From an uncultured Oscillospiraceae bacterium (GTDB lineage Bacteria > Bacillota > Clostridia > Oscillospirales > Oscillospiraceae): a stretch of DNA of 18,802 nucleotides. The notes under the pieces are model-generated. The model was given only the letters and a program-made list of their open reading frames with translations. It made no database searches and was not told the origin of the DNA. This document shows positions 1 to 6,432 of this stretch, one piece after another (within the stretch, counting starts at the first letter, position 1; the number at the start of each line of letters is the position of its first letter). Location: the NCBI GenBank assembly GCA_905233785.1, contig CAJOCV010000021.1:1474-20275 (forward strand). Direction: 5' to 3'. The translations under genes and the position numbers were made by a program.

Positions 1-689
1 CCGCCGCCCATCACGCCGAGCACCAGCCCCTCCACAACAAAGGGAAGGCGAATGAAGCTGTTGGTGGCGCCGACCATCTTCATGATGCCGATCTCCTCGC
101 GCCGGCCAAAGGTAGCGAGCTTGATGGTGTTGGACATGATGAAAACGGAGACAAAAACCAGGATCACCGTCAGCACCAGAGACACAACGCTCACAATATT
201 GCGGATGGTGATAAAAGCGCTGGCATACTCGAGGTGCGCCTTGACCTTCACGATGCCCGGGATGTCCTCCAGCGCCGCCTTGGTCTGGCTCATGACGGCG
301 ATGTCCTCCAGATGGATGACAAAACGGTGGCGGAACACGCTCTCGTCAATGCCGTCACGAAAATCGCTGTCGAAGTTGTTCAGGAAGTTGTCCATGGCCA
401 CGGCGCGGTCTACAAACTCCGCGTCGCTCACATTGGGGACAGCCTCCACCGCAGCCTGAAGGCTCTGCGCCTGTTCGGCGCTGTACGTCTCGTCCACCAG
501 AGCGACAACCTCATTCTGATCCTCCAGATCACCGATCAGATGGTCGATGTTCATCGAAAGGAGGAAGACGCTGCCCATGATGATCAGGCAGGCCATGATA
601 ATTGTCACCGACGCAAAGGACATGAAGCTATGGGTTTTGATGCTTCGGAAGCCTTCTCGGATCAGATAACCGCCTCTACTCAATCTCAT
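1..689 (-). CDS. ftsX: Cell division permease FtsX (3' end beyond window)
   Basis: Membrane partner of the FtsE ATPase. In Gram-positives FtsEX transmits a signal across the membrane to peptidoglycan hydrolases during division or elongation. The reverse-strand reading begins MRLSRGGYLIREGFRSIK and stays open for 229 codons to the window edge, so the C-terminus is missing. I see a first membrane segment at about residues 25-45 (after SFMSFASV, typical of the family), then an extracytoplasmic domain at about 46-160. A second membrane segment lies at about 164-187, followed by the conserved cytoplasmic stretch RREEIGIMKMVGATN, and a third segment starts at the edge. The start overlaps the end of ftsE by 14 bases, implying translational coupling. 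An in-frame ATG five codons upstream (704) is an alternative start. Identification is by sequence pattern plus adjacency to ftsE. Confidence 0.93.
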   Translation of the reverse strand, partial: MRLSRGGYLIREGFRSIKTHSFMSFASVTIIMACLIIMGSVFLLSMNIDHLIGDLEDQNEVVALVDETYSAEQAQSLQAAVEAVPNVSDAEFVDRAVAMDNFLNNFDSDFRDGIDESVFRHRFVIHLEDIAVMSQTKAALEDIPGIVKVKAHLEYASAFITIRNIVSVVSLVLTVILVFVSVFIMSNTIKLATFGRREEIGIMKMVGATNSFIRLPFVVEGLVLGVMGG

Positions 690-1368
690 AGCCGTAATAC
701 CCATCCATTCCGTCACTGATAACGTGACCGCCGTCAATGGAGATCACGCGCTTGGAGAGCGCGTTCACCAGTTCCTTCTCATGCGTCACTACAAGGATCG
801 TGGTTCCCATCTCATTGATCTTCTCGAACAGGAGCATCAGCTCCAGACTTCTAACCGGATCCAGGTTGCCTGTCGGCTCGTCCGCCACGATCATACGCGG
901 ACTGTTGACGAGAGCGCGGGCGATGGCCACGCGCTGCTGCTCGCCGCCGGAAAGCTCGCTGGGCAAGCGCTTCTCCCTGCCCTCCAGGCCGACCAGTTCC
1001 AGCACATAGGGAACACGGCGGCTGATTTCCCGCCCGGAAGCGCCGACGACGCGCATGGCAAAAGCCACATTGTCATAGACGTTCATATTCTCAATCAGGC
1101 GGTAATCCTGGAAAATGACCCCCAGTGTTCTGCGCACCTTGGGCAGCTTGCGACGCCGAATTTTGTTCATGTCAAAATCATTGACAATGACCTTGCCCGA
1201 ATCCGCCCTCACCTCACCGGTAATGAGCTTCATCAGTGTGGTCTTGCCGGAACCGGAGGGCCCGACCAGAAACACAAACTCCCCCTCTTCGATCATCATG
1301 TCCACGCCGTCCAGCGCAACGGTGCCGCTGCTGTCGTAGACCTTGGTGACATTTTTCATGCGAACCAT
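676..1368 (-). CDS. ftsE: Cell division ATP-binding protein FtsE
   Basis: ABC ATPase that pairs with FtsX to drive cell-wall hydrolase activation at the membrane. The 230-residue product has Walker A GPSGSGKT (36-43), the Q-loop Gln in VIFQDYR (Q87), signature LSGGE (139-143), Walker B MIVADEP (159-165) and the switch His in VVTHE (H196), all intact. The frame is open 28 codons further upstream. I chose the ATG at 1366-1368 because GGAGGAG lies just upstream and MVRMKNVTKVY is the normal family start; the length also fits FtsE. The gene follows the PucR-like regulator by 55 bases, without an obvious promoter between them, and overlaps ftsX by 14 bases. Confidence 0.96.
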   Translation of the reverse strand: MVRMKNVTKVYDSSGTVALDGVDMMIEEGEFVFLVGPSGSGKTTLMKLITGEVRADSGKVIVNDFDMNKIRRRKLPKVRRTLGVIFQDYRLIENMNVYDNVAFAMRVVGASGREISRRVPYVLELVGLEGREKRLPSELSGGEQQRVAIARALVNSPRMIVADEPTGNLDPVRSLELMLLFEKINEMGTTILVVTHEKELVNALSKRVISIDGGHVISDGMDGYYGYEIE

Positions 1369-1423
1369 TTGTTCTCCTCCATAGGGCAATGCTATGTATT
1401 TCCGCATGCGCGGACTTGCTGAC

Positions 1424-2518
1424 TTAATACTTGGCTGCGTTGAGCGAGTCAAGATACTGCTTGACCATCATGGCGACCTTGAAGACAATGGCGTGGTCAA
1501 ACTCCCGCAGATCAAGCCCCGTGATTTTTTTGATCTTCTCCAAGCGATAGACCAGCGTATTTCGGTGCACATAGAGCTTGCGCGAGGTCTCCGAGACGTT
1601 GAGATTATTCTCAAAGAAACGGTTGATGGTCTCCAGGGTGTCCTCATCCAGGGTTTCAATCGGGTTTTTCTTGAAAACCTCATTCAGGAACATTTCGCAG
1701 AGCGTGGTGGGCAGCTGATAGATGATACGACCTAAACCCAGGTTTTCGTAGTTGATAATGGTCTTGTCGCTTTCGAAGACGCGCCCCACGTCAATAGCGA
1801 CCTGCGCCTCCTTGTAGCGATCGGCCAACTCCCGCAAATGGTTTGCGTTGGTGCTCACGCCGATGACGCATCGGATGCCAAGCTCTTCGCGCAGGCTGCT
1901 TTCAATGCCGTGGGCGGCCTTGAGGATTTCCTCATGCGCCTCCGCCGATGAAAGAGACTTGACCACAACCAGATCCGTCTCGTTTATGTTGAGCACAAAA
2001 TCCTTTTGCCGATCCGGGAAGAGGCGTTGAATGACCTCCATCGCAGCCACATCGGAGTGATCGGTCTGGCGTACCAGCAGGACGCTGCGCGGCTCGTCTG
2101 TTACGAAATGCAGCTCCTTGGCGCGCACATACACATCCCCGGGCAGGATATTATCGGAGATGATGTTCTTGACAAAGGCCGCCTTGTTATGCTTTTCCTC
2201 GTAATTACTGCGCGCTTCATTAAAGGCCACAGCGGATACTGCGCAGATGGTCTTTGCCGCCTGATCGGCGCCTTCCACAAAGGCGGCAAAATCCATTTTG
2301 CCTCCCTCCGCGTCCAGGGCGCAATAACTGCGGCTGCCCGTGCAGACAACCTTATCCCCGTTCTCGAAGGCATAGGCGTGAAAATCGTCAAGCCGGGAGC
2401 CGATGATCGCAAGTTCACTGCTCGCCACCACAAAGCCCTGCTCGTCCACCACACCGATGGTGCGGTCAACGGCGTCCTTCATTTGAATGATCACATTTTG
2501 GAAGATTCTGCTGGACAT
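1424..2518 (-). CDS. PucR/CdaR-type transcriptional regulator
   Basis: Probable DNA-binding regulator of 364 residues. The C-terminal part (about 293-350, including NVSETSRKLYVHRNTLVYRL) matches the PucR-type helix-turn-helix seen in CdaR, PucR and related regulators. The middle (about 140-270) resembles the GGDEF-like middle domain of CdaR regulators. The N-terminal 100 residues (MKDAVDRTIGVVDEQGFVVAS) look like a small-ligand sensor of the sugar-diacid recognition kind, but the ligand cannot be read from sequence. The start at 2516-2518 is preceded by AGGAGGC at about 7 bases; the longer open frame to 2578 lacks such a site. A good promoter lies at 2601-2629. The gene is directly upstream of ftsEX on the same strand, so it may be cotranscribed with it. 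Whether it controls ftsEX or itself is inference. Confidence 0.85.
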   Translation of the reverse strand: MSSRIFQNVIIQMKDAVDRTIGVVDEQGFVVASSELAIIGSRLDDFHAYAFENGDKVVCTGSRSYCALDAEGGKMDFAAFVEGADQAAKTICAVSAVAFNEARSNYEEKHNKAAFVKNIISDNILPGDVYVRAKELHFVTDEPRSVLLVRQTDHSDVAAMEVIQRLFPDRQKDFVLNINETDLVVVKSLSSAEAHEEILKAAHGIESSLREELGIRCVIGVSTNANHLRELADRYKEAQVAIDVGRVFESDKTIINYENLGLGRIIYQLPTTLCEMFLNEVFKKNPIETLDEDTLETINRFFENNLNVSETSRKLYVHRNTLVYRLEKIKKITGLDLREFDHAIVFKVAMMVKQYLDSLNAAKY

Positions 2519-2600
2519 ATGGATGCCTCCTGTAGCCTGCGGTCGGGCAGTTTTAGAAAGGCTTGGCAAAAATGCCATACCCCCGCAATTTTCTTCCTAC

Positions 2601-2629
2601 ATAATAACGCTAAACTTTGTGATTTTCAA
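2601..2629 (-). promoter_or_regulatory. Sigma-A promoter of the PucR-like gene
   Basis: On the minus strand, TTGAAA (2624-2629) is separated by exactly 17 bases from TATTAT (2601-2606). This implies a transcript start near 2594 and a leader of about 75 bases. It sits in the AT-rich 2519-2730 spacer, which otherwise shows no gene and no clear terminator for rsuA. Confidence 0.75.
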
Positions 2630-2730
2630 TAGAAATTGCCGCATTTTTTTGTTAATTTTTTTAGAAAGCTGTCCTAAGCGCTCAAAAACCCTCTAAAATG
2701 CACGGATTTTTTTGACGATTTACCCATGCT

Positions 2731-3441
2731 TCAGCAGTTGAACAGAGTGCACAAATCCGATTCGTCAAGCGCCAGGACAGCGCCCGGCTCCAAACCCTCC
2801 GGCAAACGCAGGCCTCCGATCGACAGTCTGCGCAGCGTGAGCACCGGTTTTCCCCGGCTTGCCAGCATCCGGCGCACCTGATGGTACTTGCCCTCCATCA
2901 CCGTGACGACACAGCAGCCGCCGCCCAAAAGCTCCAGTTGCGCAGGCAGACACTGTGTTCCGTCTCTGAGCACGATTCCCTGGGAAAAGGCCAGGACATC
3001 CTTTTCGTCCGCTTCGCCCTCTACCTCTGCATAATACCTTTTTTTGACGCAGGATTTTGGCGAAATCACCCGATGAGCAAATTCTCCGTCATTTGTGAGC
3101 AGAAGAAGGCCGCTGGTATCCTTGTCAAGTCTCCCCACCGGGAAGAGCCCCAGGCGCTTTAAGTCCGTCGGCAAGAGATCAAGAACGGTTTGTTGGCGCG
3201 TGTCCTCCGTAGCCGTAACAACGCCGACAGGCTTATCCATCATATAATAATGAAAGCGCCGATAGCCGACAGGCACCCCATCCAGCGTGATGCTGACAGC
3301 ATCGGGGTCAAGCCTGCGTTCAGGATGCGTCTCCGTCTGTCCGTCTACCCGGACACGGCCGGAGCGGATGATCTCGCGCAGCTCCTTTCGGGAGGCGAGC
3401 CCTTGATCGGCCAGACATTTATCAAGCCGAATCGTTCCCAT
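2731..3441 (-). CDS. rsuA: Pseudouridine synthase, RsuA family
   Basis: Isomerises a uridine to pseudouridine in rRNA; RsuA proper acts at position 516 of 16S rRNA. The 236-residue protein has an N-terminal S4 RNA-binding domain (about 2-60, IRLDKCLADQGLASRKELR). The catalytic domain follows, with the motif GRLDKDTSGLLLLTNDG starting at residue 103; D106 is the expected catalytic Asp. The late motif KYHQVRRMLASRG is also family-typical. Length fits RsuA rather than the longer RluB/RluE-like proteins, but paralogues in this family are easily confused, so the exact target uridine is uncertain. The ATG is preceded by GGGAGGGG. It is transcribed alone from a promoter divergent to the DUF4830-like gene. 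Confidence 0.9.
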   Translation of the reverse strand: MGTIRLDKCLADQGLASRKELREIIRSGRVRVDGQTETHPERRLDPDAVSITLDGVPVGYRRFHYYMMDKPVGVVTATEDTRQQTVLDLLPTDLKRLGLFPVGRLDKDTSGLLLLTNDGEFAHRVISPKSCVKKRYYAEVEGEADEKDVLAFSQGIVLRDGTQCLPAQLELLGGGCCVVTVMEGKYHQVRRMLASRGKPVLTLRRLSIGGLRLPEGLEPGAVLALDESDLCTLFNC

Positions 3442-3473
3442 GATCCACCCCTCCCGCTTTTCTTGTAATTAAC

Positions 3474-3501
3474 ATAATACCACATTTTTACTAAATTGCA
3501 A
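3474..3501 (-). promoter_or_regulatory. Extended -10 promoter of rsuA
   Basis: On the minus strand, TTGCAA (3496-3501) is followed after 16 bases by TATTAT (3474-3479). A TGG directly precedes the -10 hexamer, giving an extended -10. The ribosome binding site and start of rsuA follow about 30 bases downstream. Confidence 0.75.
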
Positions 3502-3508
3502 CCTTTTA

Positions 3509-3539
3509 TTGTCGAAATGTTTCTCCGTTCTGTCATAAT
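3509..3539 (+). promoter_or_regulatory. Possible promoter of the DUF4830-like gene
   Basis: On the plus strand, a TG-extended -10-like CATAAT (3534-3539) follows TTGTCG (3509-3514), but the spacing is 19 bases, longer than ideal. It would be divergent from the rsuA promoter and fire about 30 bases before the AGGAGG site of the downstream gene. Confidence 0.35.
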
Positions 3540-3567
3540 CCTTTTATTTCCCGCATATGTATAGCTT

Positions 3568-3574
3568 AGGAGGT
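3568..3574 (+). promoter_or_regulatory. Strong Shine-Dalgarno site positioned for an ACG codon
   Basis: AGGAGGT at 3568-3574 is a near-perfect ribosome binding site. No ATG, GTG or TTG lies at normal distance in any frame. The in-frame codon 8 bases after AGGAGG is ACG (3582-3584), which would open the protein as (M)NKKSALM. Confidence 0.6.
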
Positions 3575-4028
3575 GGTTTCCACGAACAAAAAATCTGCGC
3601 TGATGACACGCGGGAAGGCGCTCAAAATGATTATGACAGCGGCCTTGATTCTGCTTGCGCTGTTGAGTCTGCGTGTTTTTTTAAGCCGAACGGACAACAG
3701 CACACAGGCCGGGCGCGTTCGTTTTCTCGAGAGTCTGGGCTGGCAGGTAGACATCGCGACCGAAGAGCATAAGCATGTACGTCTGCCCCGGAGCCTGAGC
3801 GAGGTACTGCAGGGCTACAATGAGATGCAAAAGGCGCAGGGCTACGATCTGTCCCGTCATCTGGGTGAAAGCTGCGAACAGTACAGCTACCGCGTCACCA
3901 ACTATCCGGACAGCGAGCAAACCGTCTGGGTCACTCTCTACATACAGGGTCGCCGTGTGATTGCCGGCGACCTGCACAGCACCGCCCTGAACGGGTTCAT
4001 GCATGGACTCAAAATCGAGGGGCTTTGA
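3573..4028 (+). CDS. Membrane-anchored DUF4830-like protein
   Basis: Function unknown. The protein has a lysine/arginine-rich N-terminus, one hydrophobic segment (IMTAALILLALLSLRVFL) and then about 110 residues predicted to lie outside the membrane. The pattern of that domain (ESLGWQV, LPRSLSEVLQGYNEMQKAQGYDL, YRVTNYPD, VIAGDLHS, GFMHGLKIEGL) matches my memory of DUF4830, a Bacillota family. The start is a problem. The GTG at 3573 overlaps the Shine-Dalgarno site itself, and the ATG at 3603 has no such site. The best-placed codon is ACG at 3582, which would give 148 residues. The coordinates given are the outer limit of the frame from the GTG. The last 22 coding bases, including the stop, form one arm of a perfect inverted repeat. 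It is the only plus-strand gene here, divergent from rsuA and convergent with the CYTH gene. Confidence 0.75.
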   Translation: MVSTNKKSALMTRGKALKMIMTAALILLALLSLRVFLSRTDNSTQAGRVRFLESLGWQVDIATEEHKHVRLPRSLSEVLQGYNEMQKAQGYDLSRHLGESCEQYSYRVTNYPDSEQTVWVTLYIQGRRVIAGDLHSTALNGFMHGLKIEGL

Positions 4029-4061
4029 AAACTTTGTTTTCAAAGCCCCTCGATTTTGAGT
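4007..4061. repeat. 26-bp perfect inverted repeat across the gene's stop codon
   Basis: Arms 4007-4032 and 4036-4061 are perfectly complementary with a 3-base TTT loop (4033-4035). The left arm is the 3' end of the DUF4830-like gene and includes its TGA (4026-4028). It could form a very stable RNA hairpin in transcripts from either side. No uniform U-run follows on the plus strand (TTTTGAGTTTTC), so it is not a textbook terminator, though it may still end or protect the transcript. Confidence 0.9.
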
Positions 4062-4235
4062 TTTCAGTTTTCAGTAAACATACCGAAACAAGTTGCACAC
4101 GCTTTGCCCATCATAAGTGGAAACATCCGATCCTTTTTGCGATTGCAAGGACTCCAACTCTTTTTTTGAAAGGGAAATTCACGCAAAAAATTTCAGATTT
4201 TATGTCTGAAAACTGAATTCTGAAAACTGAAAACT
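4059..4235. repeat. Small element bounded by 16-bp inverted repeats (MITE-like)
   Basis: AGTTTTCAGTTTTCAG at 4059-4074 is repeated in inverted orientation as CTGAAAACTGAAAACT at 4220-4235. A further CTGAAAACTG unit sits at 4206-4215. The interior (about 145 bases) is AT-rich and has no credible gene. It fills the whole gap between two convergent genes. No clear target-site duplication is visible, so a mobile origin is only a possibility. Simple TTTTCAG/CTGAAAA tandem units are the alternative. Confidence 0.6.
4185..4211 (-). terminator. Possible weak terminator of the AAA_28-CYTH gene
   Basis: On the minus strand, TTTCAGA and TCTGAAA pair (7 bp, 7-base loop, 4191-4211) and are followed by six Ts (4190-4185). 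The stem is AT-rich, so the terminator would be weak, but its position about 30 bases after the stop at 4241 is right. Confidence 0.45.
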
Positions 4236-4240
4236 GTATA

Positions 4241-5329
4241 TCAGTGCAGTTTTGCCAACGCCGCGTTCTTGTATACGGGATCTCCGGTCACCTCACGGAT
4301 GACCTTGAGTCCGTCGGGCATACGGATCTCGTCTCCCTTGTCGCTCAGCTCGATCTCCACAATGGCTTGATCCTTCCAGAAAGGATACAGATCGATTTCA
4401 AAATACTGTCCCTCGTAATTGAGGCAGTAGCGCGTCTTGCGCATAGGCTGGGCATCCGGGTCGGCATTCTGCATCATTGACAGGTATTCGCCCTGGGTGA
4501 GACGCTCCTCGATCTCGATGCGCTTATACTCGCTGACACGGCGCTTGAGGGTCTTGTAGTAAATACGGCTTCCGTTTTCCTCGCGGCAGCGGATGCGCAG
4601 CTCCTCCCCCTCTCTCGCGGGCAGGTACATCTGGCTGATCTCCAAACGGCGGCAGTCCGGCAGCTTTTCGAGCCATTGCAGGTCGGGGTACTCCACCAGA
4701 AACTTGCGTTCGATGGTCAAAGCCTCCGGCTCGCCAAGAGCCAGCCGAATCTCGGCAATCAGGTTTCTCAGCTTATGGTTAAAGTCCACCGAGTTGTCAA
4801 TAATTCGCAGATAGGGGTGTTTTTCCCAGGCGGCTATCAGCCTTGTATCCAGCTCCACCGCCTCCTGCACGCTCTCATAGCGAGCTTTGTTGTTCTCCTT
4901 GGTATAAAACTGCTCGGCGCCTTTTGCGGCTGTGACCATGTGGAACACCGCGTCGTAGCGCTCCAGCAGCTCCTGCTCGGTCTTTCCGACAAAAGCGAGA
5001 ACCTCCGCAAATTCCTCGTCGTTCATATATGCTTTGTTATCGAGCGCCCCACGGTCGCAGACGATGAGGATCTTCTCGGCGCGCATGGTGCGGGCGGCCT
5101 GCTCAAACAGGCGCTCCTTCTCCAGCTGCAGCGCCATCTGTACCTTCTGATACTCCGCATTCGTGCCGCAGGTCCAGGGCGCGACGCCGCCGGAAATAAA
5201 CTCCGTGGCGGTCTCGGGAACGAACAGCACCGTGTAGCCCAGCTTGGCAAAGGCATTCTGTACCCAACTCAAGCCCGTGGTCTTGCCCGCGCTGGGACCG
5301 CCGGTGATGACGATTTTGCGTATTTGCAT
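4241..5329 (-). CDS. P-loop (AAA_28) and CYTH domain fusion, TTD14-like
   Basis: Predicted nucleotide-binding protein joined to a triphosphate-tunnel domain, 362 residues. The N-terminal half has Walker A GGPSAGKTT (10-18) and a Walker B-like ILIVCDRG (87-94), resembling the NadR/AAA_28 kinase-like P-loop group. The C-terminal half (about 205-353) is a CYTH domain with alternating charged strand residues: RIRCR, YYKTLKRR, KRIEIEER, YFEIDLYPF and IVEIEL. CYTH proteins bind inorganic or organic triphosphates in a tunnel. The usual ExExK opening is TIERK here (205-209), so the first Glu is replaced by Thr. The order AAA_28 then CYTH is that of animal TTD14. The ATG at 5327-5329 is preferred because GGAG lies 8 bases upstream; the ATG at 5335 is only 2 bases from it. 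It follows the histidine phosphatase by 15 bases. Substrate unknown. Confidence 0.85.
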   Translation of the reverse strand: MQIRKIVITGGPSAGKTTGLSWVQNAFAKLGYTVLFVPETATEFISGGVAPWTCGTNAEYQKVQMALQLEKERLFEQAARTMRAEKILIVCDRGALDNKAYMNDEEFAEVLAFVGKTEQELLERYDAVFHMVTAAKGAEQFYTKENNKARYESVQEAVELDTRLIAAWEKHPYLRIIDNSVDFNHKLRNLIAEIRLALGEPEALTIERKFLVEYPDLQWLEKLPDCRRLEISQMYLPAREGEELRIRCREENGSRIYYKTLKRRVSEYKRIEIEERLTQGEYLSMMQNADPDAQPMRKTRYCLNYEGQYFEIDLYPFWKDQAIVEIELSDKGDEIRMPDGLKVIREVTGDPVYKNAALAKLH

Positions 5330-5344
5330 CTCCATCTCTCCTCT

Positions 5345-6070
5345 TTAATCTTCTCTATCCCCATTGCCATTCACTTCACAGAAGCGGGCGGCAAAGGACG
5401 GCTGCTCTCCGGCGGCGTAGAGGTGGGACACATCCCCCACCTGCGCGGCGCGGAAAGACGCGATCCCCGGTCTGCGCTCCTCGCTGTGGATCAGGGTCAC
5501 GGAGCTCGGCGTTGTGACCAGCCCGTGCCAGAGCACCATAGGCGAGCAATTCATCAGGTGGCTCATCAGCACACAGCTCACGCCGAAGTGACAGAAAAAA
5601 GCCAGTGTGTCGGTATTGGCACGTTCAACCCGGTACCAGCGCCCGTCGCGCACATAACCATGCTGCGCCAGAAGCGCATCAAAAGCATTGGTCACGCGGT
5701 CATACTCCGCGCCCACGCCGCCGGCCTGAAAGATCTCATTCTCCTTCCAGGCTTCCGGCAGCAGAAAGCGCTCGTCCTGCAGCCAGTCCTCGGGCAGCCA
5801 GTCCCAGGCGATTTTGGGAAAGTCTTTATCGGGGCGCATAATGCGCGGCGAAAACTCCTGCAGCCATTCACACGCAACGGCAGCCCGCCCGGCCTTTTCA
5901 AGCGTCGGCGCGGCGGTGGCCTTCGCCCTGCCAAGCGGCGAAACATAATATTCGGCAATATCCATCGGCGCAATCCGCTCCGCCAGCAGCGCGGCCTCGC
6001 GCTTGCCCACCTCGGTCAAATCGTCATGCACATAGTCCGGGTCACCGTGCCGGATCAGCAGCAGCTTCAA
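5345..6070 (-). CDS. Histidine phosphatase superfamily protein
   Basis: Phosphoglycerate-mutase-like hydrolase of 241 residues; the substrate cannot be told from sequence. The catalytic RHG motif is at 7-9 (LLLIRHGDPDY), with H8 the expected phosphorylated His. The second-arginine motif is SPLGRAKATA (44-53), an acidic residue lies in WLQEFSP (E72), and the second catalytic His is in FFCHFGVS (H161). The insert 73-150 is longer than in simple GpmB-like proteins. The start is TTG (6068-6070), with GGGGAGGG about 8 bases upstream; no ATG is available nearby. It is the first gene of a two-gene unit with the AAA_28-CYTH gene and lies behind the rpsU terminator. That pairing hints at shared phosphate-ester or polyphosphate metabolism, which is inference. 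Confidence 0.88.
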   Translation of the reverse strand: MKLLLIRHGDPDYVHDDLTEVGKREAALLAERIAPMDIAEYYVSPLGRAKATAAPTLEKAGRAAVACEWLQEFSPRIMRPDKDFPKIAWDWLPEDWLQDERFLLPEAWKENEIFQAGGVGAEYDRVTNAFDALLAQHGYVRDGRWYRVERANTDTLAFFCHFGVSCVLMSHLMNCSPMVLWHGLVTTPSSVTLIHSEERRPGIASFRAAQVGDVSHLYAAGEQPSFAARFCEVNGNGDRED

Positions 6071-6102
6071 GGGCTTGCCCTCCCCTTCCTGTTTCTGTAC
6101 TC

Positions 6103-6131
6103 AGAATACCATACAATTCCCTATAATTCCA
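6103..6131 (-). promoter_or_regulatory. Possible promoter of the phosphatase-CYTH unit
   Basis: On the minus strand, TATTCT (6103-6108) preceded by TGG forms an extended -10. TGGAAT (6126-6131) lies 17 bases upstream as a weak -35. It follows the rpsU terminator directly, where a new promoter is expected. Confidence 0.4.
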
Positions 6132-6132
6132 G

Positions 6133-6169
6133 AAAAAAATGCAAAAGGCAGCACCGATTCGGTGCTGCC
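6133..6169 (-). terminator. rpsU: Rho-independent terminator of rpsU
   Basis: An 11-bp perfect GC-rich stem (GGCAGCACCGA paired with TCGGTGCTGCC, 6147-6169) is followed on the minus strand by TTTTGCATTTTTTT. It lies 10 bases after the rpsU stop and should separate rpsU from the phosphatase gene. Confidence 0.9.
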
Positions 6170-6179
6170 CTGATGCTTC

Positions 6180-6365
6180 TTAGTAGTAGCGCTTATTCTT
6201 GTTCTTGCGAGCGGCCTCAGATTTCTTGCGGCGTTTGACGCTGGGGCTCTGATAATACTCTTTCTTTCTCAGGTCGGCCAGGACGCCGGACTTTGCGCAG
6301 CTGCGCTTGAATCTTTTCAGAGCATTGTCCAGAGACTCGTTCTCTTTGACGTAGATTTCAGACAT
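6180..6365 (-). CDS. rpsU: Small ribosomal subunit protein bS21
   Basis: Ribosomal protein of the 30S subunit platform near the anti-Shine-Dalgarno end of 16S rRNA, involved in initiation. The 61-residue product begins MSEIYVKENESLDNALKRFKR and ends in a very basic tail (KRRKKSEAARKNKNKRYY), the standard bS21 layout and length. It has its own perfect promoter (6433-6461), a structured leader with two overlapping GGAGGG ribosome binding sites 6 bases before ATG, and a strong terminator. It is therefore a single-gene transcript. The usual neighbour in many Clostridia (yqeY-type) is absent here. Confidence 0.97.
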   Translation of the reverse strand: MSEIYVKENESLDNALKRFKRSCAKSGVLADLRKKEYYQSPSVKRRKKSEAARKNKNKRYY

Positions 6366-6426
6366 TTATTTCCCTCCCTCCAACACGTCTTGCGACGTTC
6401 AAGGGCCAAATCATTGGCTGTTCAAC
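6366..6426 (-). promoter_or_regulatory. rpsU: Structured leader of rpsU
   Basis: Between the predicted start (near 6426) and the ATG the RNA can form two hairpins. The first is GCCAA/TTGGC (6405-6418). The second is ACGTC-GCAA-GACGT (6398-6385) with a GNRA loop. The second can extend by pairing CCCTT (6405-6401) with GGAGG of the ribosome binding site (6376-6380), which would hide part of it. Such a leader could control translation, but I cannot match it to a named r-protein leader family. Confidence 0.4.
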
Positions 6427-6432
6427 AGCGGT

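Noticed and set aside
1381..1423. Terminator between the PucR-like gene and ftsE (TCCGC-GCAT-GCGGA)
   Set aside because: The stem is only 5 bp and no T-run follows on the minus strand.
1369..1452. 28-codon N-terminal extension of FtsE
   Set aside because: The ATG at 1368 has a strong GGAGGAG site and the usual family start; the extension covers that site.
4206..4235. CRISPR-like repeat array from CTGAAAACTG units
   Set aside because: Units are 10 bases or less, back to back, without regular unique spacers or cas genes.
4676..6238. Long plus-strand open frame (520 codons) across the CYTH and phosphatase genes
   Set aside because: It is antisense to two genes with clear family motifs, matches no family I know, and results from GC-rich codon structure.
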